This document shows, in pieces, positions 61,562-64,000 of a stretch of DNA of 64,000 nucleotides. Below the pieces are notes generated by a model. It did not search any database. It was not told the origin of the DNA and saw only the letters and a program-made list of their open reading frames with translations. How positions within the stretch are numbered: position 1 is the first letter of the stretch; each line of letters opens with the position of its first letter. The stretch is taken from the NCBI GenBank assembly GCA_023431185.1, contig JAEYXS010000023.1, positions 9,203 to 73,202 of the forward strand, given 5' to 3'. The position numbers and the translations under genes are program-made. The stretch is from Verrucomicrobiota bacterium. GTDB lineage: Bacteria > Verrucomicrobiota > Verrucomicrobiia > Limisphaerales > JAEYXS01.

Positions 61562-63400
61562 TCACTTTTTCTCGAAATACAGTTCCTCGATGTTCCAGGT
61601 CACCCGATGCGAGCTCAGCACGGTGGGCTTGAGATTCCGCAACCGGTTGTCCACCGCCGTGTAGTTGTACTGGGAGGCAAGGTAGATGAAGGGCGCCTCC
61701 CGGGCCATGATGACTTGCACCTCATCGAAATATTCCTTCCGCTTGGCCTCATCCAGCGTGGTGCCTTGCAGGTTCATCAACTCGTCCAGCCGTGCTTCCC
61801 ACTCAAACGAGGGCGTCTTCTGGCGCGGGAACCAGAAATGTGTGTACCCGTCGGATTTCACGACGTTCGCATTGGCCATCGGGTCGGAAGCGCCGCCGCC
61901 CAAGCCCAGGTAGATGCATTCGTAATCATAGGAATTCTGGATCTTGTCCACCAACGTGTTGAAATCCACCGGCCGGTAGTTGACCCGGCAGCCCAGCCGT
62001 TTGAGATCCTCCTGCAACATCACCGAGATGCGTTCCCGCAGATTGTTGCCCGCATTGGTGTTCAGCTCAAATTCCAGCGGTTTGCCGTCGCGATCCTCCA
62101 AGATGCCGTCCTTGTCCCGGTCTTCAAAACCGATCTCTTTGAGGAGGGCCTTGGCCTTGACGAGATCGTAAGGATATTTGGCCGTGTTGGGGTTATACCA
62201 TTTCTTGATGACTGGTGAAACAAAGCCGAAGTGGACCTCGCCGCGGCCGAAGAAGGCGCCTTTCACGATGCTGTCCCGGTCCACCGCATGGGCCATGGCC
62301 TGGCGGAATTTCGTATCCCGGAACCATTTCAACTTGTGCGGTGCCACATAAGGTTTGCCGGTCTTGGGATTGCTGCCTGTGTTCAGGTTGAACCAGAAGA
62401 AAGTTTTTTCCGGTCCGATGCCCAGATCCAGCAGCTTGAACTTGCCTTGATCCGCCGCCTCTTTGAAGCGGGCGTATTCATCCGGCCGCACCACTTCCTG
62501 CACATGGGATTCACCGGAGAGCGTGCGCAAGGAGATGGCGTTCATATCCGGCACATTGGAGAAAACGACTTCATCCAGATATGGCAGGCGCTGGCCTTTG
62601 GCATCCGTGCTGGCAAAGTAAGGATTCCGTTCCAGCAGGACATACTGGGCCGGCTTCATCTCCTTCAAGCGGAAGGGGCCGCTGCACACCAGCTCCTTCG
62701 GGGGCGTATTGATGCCATACGCGGAGGCGAAGCGTTTCTCCTTCACGGCCGGTTCCAGGATGTGCTTGGGCAAAATGGGGACGCCGCCGGCCGCGAACTC
62801 CAGGAAGGGCGGATAAACTTCCGGCGTCACGATCTTCACCGTCAGGTCATCTACCTTGCTCACCTCAAATTTCTTGCCGTTCAGGATGAAGGCATCCCGC
62901 GTGACGTTATCCACGTCAGGATTATAGATGATGTCATTCCAAGTGAAGACCACGTCATCCGCCGTCAACGGCTGGCCATCGCTCCACTTAAGATTCTTGC
63001 GCAGGGTGAACGTCCAGGTCTTTTGGTCTTCACCCACCGTGTAAGCGGCGGCGAAACCGGGCAGCGCCTTTTGCGTGCGCCAGTCAAAGCCCATCAACGC
63101 CCCGAACAGCATCCGGATGATGTCGCTCGAAGATTGCTCGTTTTCCGTGATGGGATTGAAGGTCTTGGGGTCGCCCTGGTTGGCGATGATCAACCGCCCG
63201 CCCGGAATCCCCGGCTCGCAATCCGCCGGCCACGCCGGTTCTGGCAGGGGGTGTCCGTCATCCTTGGCCAGCCTTACCGCCGTGGCCGGTCCGCCACCAC
63301 CGCTGCTCTTGGCCGCGTTGGATTCCGACTTCTTACCGCAACCGCCCATGAGCAGGGCCGTCACCAGTGCTATTCCGAAAAGAACTTTGGGCTGCAACAT
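61562..63400 (-). CDS. Peptide-type ABC transporter substrate-binding lipoprotein (SBP family 5)
   Basis: 612 aa with a normal Sec lipoprotein signal (FGIALVTALLMGGC). Same domain series as its neighbour (FTLRKNLKWSDGQPLTADDV, NTNAGNNLRERISVMLQEDL), so the two are clearly tandem paralogues. One Tat- and one Sec-exported copy is notable. Start chosen at the Met before the hydrophobic part; the frame is open to 63517 but the extra part overlaps the MITE. Confidence 0.9.
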   Translation of the reverse strand: MLQPKVLFGIALVTALLMGGCGKKSESNAAKSSGGGGPATAVRLAKDDGHPLPEPAWPADCEPGIPGGRLIIANQGDPKTFNPITENEQSSSDIIRMLFGALMGFDWRTQKALPGFAAAYTVGEDQKTWTFTLRKNLKWSDGQPLTADDVVFTWNDIIYNPDVDNVTRDAFILNGKKFEVSKVDDLTVKIVTPEVYPPFLEFAAGGVPILPKHILEPAVKEKRFASAYGINTPPKELVCSGPFRLKEMKPAQYVLLERNPYFASTDAKGQRLPYLDEVVFSNVPDMNAISLRTLSGESHVQEVVRPDEYARFKEAADQGKFKLLDLGIGPEKTFFWFNLNTGSNPKTGKPYVAPHKLKWFRDTKFRQAMAHAVDRDSIVKGAFFGRGEVHFGFVSPVIKKWYNPNTAKYPYDLVKAKALLKEIGFEDRDKDGILEDRDGKPLEFELNTNAGNNLRERISVMLQEDLKRLGCRVNYRPVDFNTLVDKIQNSYDYECIYLGLGGGASDPMANANVVKSDGYTHFWFPRQKTPSFEWEARLDELMNLQGTTLDEAKRKEYFDEVQVIMAREAPFIYLASQYNYTAVDNRLRNLKPTVLSSHRVTWNIEELYFEKK

Positions 63401-63442
63401 GACGCCTACTTTTCCACGGAACCCCGAAAAGTCCAAGCCTAA

Positions 63443-63606
63443 GAGACTGTCTGAAAAATGGCTGGCTGATGGCTGCGCCGGATAAACGGGCTGGGGCCAG
63501 GCGCGGCGAGGGAGCATATTAATGAACTAATCTGTGACCGAGCCGCAACAACGCCCCAGCCCGTTTGGACCAGCAGACAGCATCCAGAGATTTTTCAGAC
63601 AGTCTC
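63443..63606. mobile_element. MITE-like element with perfect terminal inverted repeats
   Basis: GAGACTGTCTGAAAAAT (63443-63459) and its exact reverse complement (63590-63606) bound 164 nt. TAA flanks both ends (63440-63442 and 63607-63609), or CTAAG if read as a 5-bp duplication. Inside is a second perfect inverted pair, AAACGGGCTGGGGC (63484-63497) and GCCCCAGCCCGTTT (63553-63566). No transposase, so it depends on one elsewhere, probably of an IS5-like family judging from TIR form and target duplication. Confidence 0.75.
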
Positions 63607-63609
63607 TAA

Positions 63610-64000
63610 GCGACGGGATATCACCCGTGTTCCGCAGAGACCCATCCGCGCAGATCGTTAAATCGTCAAACAGGTTGAACCATTGAATCACTTCCCGATT
63701 CAACCCATTTGACTCATTAACGAACCGCCGATGTTGGATGTCGGACGTTCGCTCTTCACCACTTCCCATAAGTCCTATTAGTCCAATACGACCCATCGCC
63801 TCAGCCTGACCTGCCGGCTCGTAAATCGTCCTCCGTAAATCATTCCCCGAAGCGGCTTACCATCCAGTTTGTTCAATGTGACACTCCGCGATAGCATCCT
63901 GTTCTGCGGCACTCTAGCCACCAGTCCACACCTCCCGCACCAAACCCCCGCCAGCCACTTCCCTTAACCATCAATGGACTCCCATAACCATAGACAGCGG
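63610..64000. other. Terminal intergenic stretch, no gene seen
   Basis: 391 nt to the window end. It contains repeat-like GATTCAACCC/GTTGAACCATTGAATC words and GATGTTGGATGTCGGACG-type repeats. A minus-strand frame to 63796 is just a translation of such words. Nothing else recognised. Confidence 0.55.

Noticed and set aside
63527..63796. 89-aa minus-strand frame near the window end
   Set aside because: Made of repeat-like words (NGLNREVIQWFNLF, MGRIGLIGLMG) and runs into the MITE; no Shine-Dalgarno.
1..64000. CRISPR arrays, tRNA or rRNA genes
   Set aside because: No regularly spaced direct repeats and no cloverleaf or rRNA core sequence recognised by eye; a tRNA scan could not be run.

Overview
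The window looks like chromosomal DNA of a Verrucomicrobiota bacterium, probably from the Pedosphaerales/Limisphaerales side (phylum fairly firm, order inferred). Reasons: a paired DUF1552 / DUF1592-type cytochrome operon, tandem secreted sulfatases, many secreted proteins, a secreted calcium-dependent CBM-like protein, a fused CcoNO oxidase, an EF-P with an HRTPGN tip loop, and GC-rich palindromic intergenic repeats of the kind common in this group. No rRNA, tRNA, CRISPR array or intact IS was seen.

Layout. 0.1-8.6 kb: a complete cbb3 oxidase operon, ccoI-ccoS-ccoNO(fused)-ccoQ-ccoP(one haem)-ccoG-ccoH-SafE-like, with overlapping or closely spaced genes. 8.7-13.1 kb: the N-terminal half only of a split CarB with its own terminator, then an HrpB-like helicase. 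13.1-17.2 kb: the DUF1552/DUF1592 operon and a 61-aa orphan gene. 17.5-19.2 kb: a c-di-AMP (ydaO) riboswitch in front of a KtrB/TrkH potassium channel. 19.5-21.8 kb: a GNAT acetyltransferase with an odd C-terminal tail, directly coupled to a lower-GC two-gene cassette (DUF6932 nucleotidyltransferase-like protein plus a 302-aa partner). 21.8-26.8 kb: small membrane proteins, a prenyltransferase-repeat protein and a tricorn protease homologue. 27-32 kb: a large RHS protein behind a sigma-54 promoter, and a small YD-repeat satellite gene. 32-37 kb: DUF4380 protein, two sulfatases, small conserved genes. 37.9-44.1 kb: a 2,052-aa alpha-2-macroglobulin. 44-47.7 kb: NtrC-type regulator, GspF/PilC, EF-P. 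47.8-59.6 kb: a membrane/glycosyltransferase fusion and an exopolysaccharide locus made of two convergent arms (glycosyltransferases and Wzy on +; barrel, Wzc, Wza and an FHA protein on -). 59.7-63.4 kb: two tandem peptide-type ABC binding lipoproteins. 63.44-63.61 kb: a MITE-like element with perfect terminal inverted repeats.

How genes work together. The cbb3 operon supplies oxidase subunits together with the copper and cofactor assembly factors, for respiration at low oxygen. The riboswitch links potassium uptake to c-di-AMP. The exopolysaccharide arms together give chain building, polymerisation, length control and export, although no flippase or initiating transferase is in view. The sigma-54 promoter of the RHS gene and the sigma-54 activator at 44-45.6 kb may belong to one regulon, but nothing here proves it.

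The best candidate for an undescribed system is the coupled operon at 19.5-21.7 kb: a DUF6932 nucleotidyltransferase-like gene and an unrecognised partner, with a toxin-antitoxin or defence cassette as the working hypothesis.
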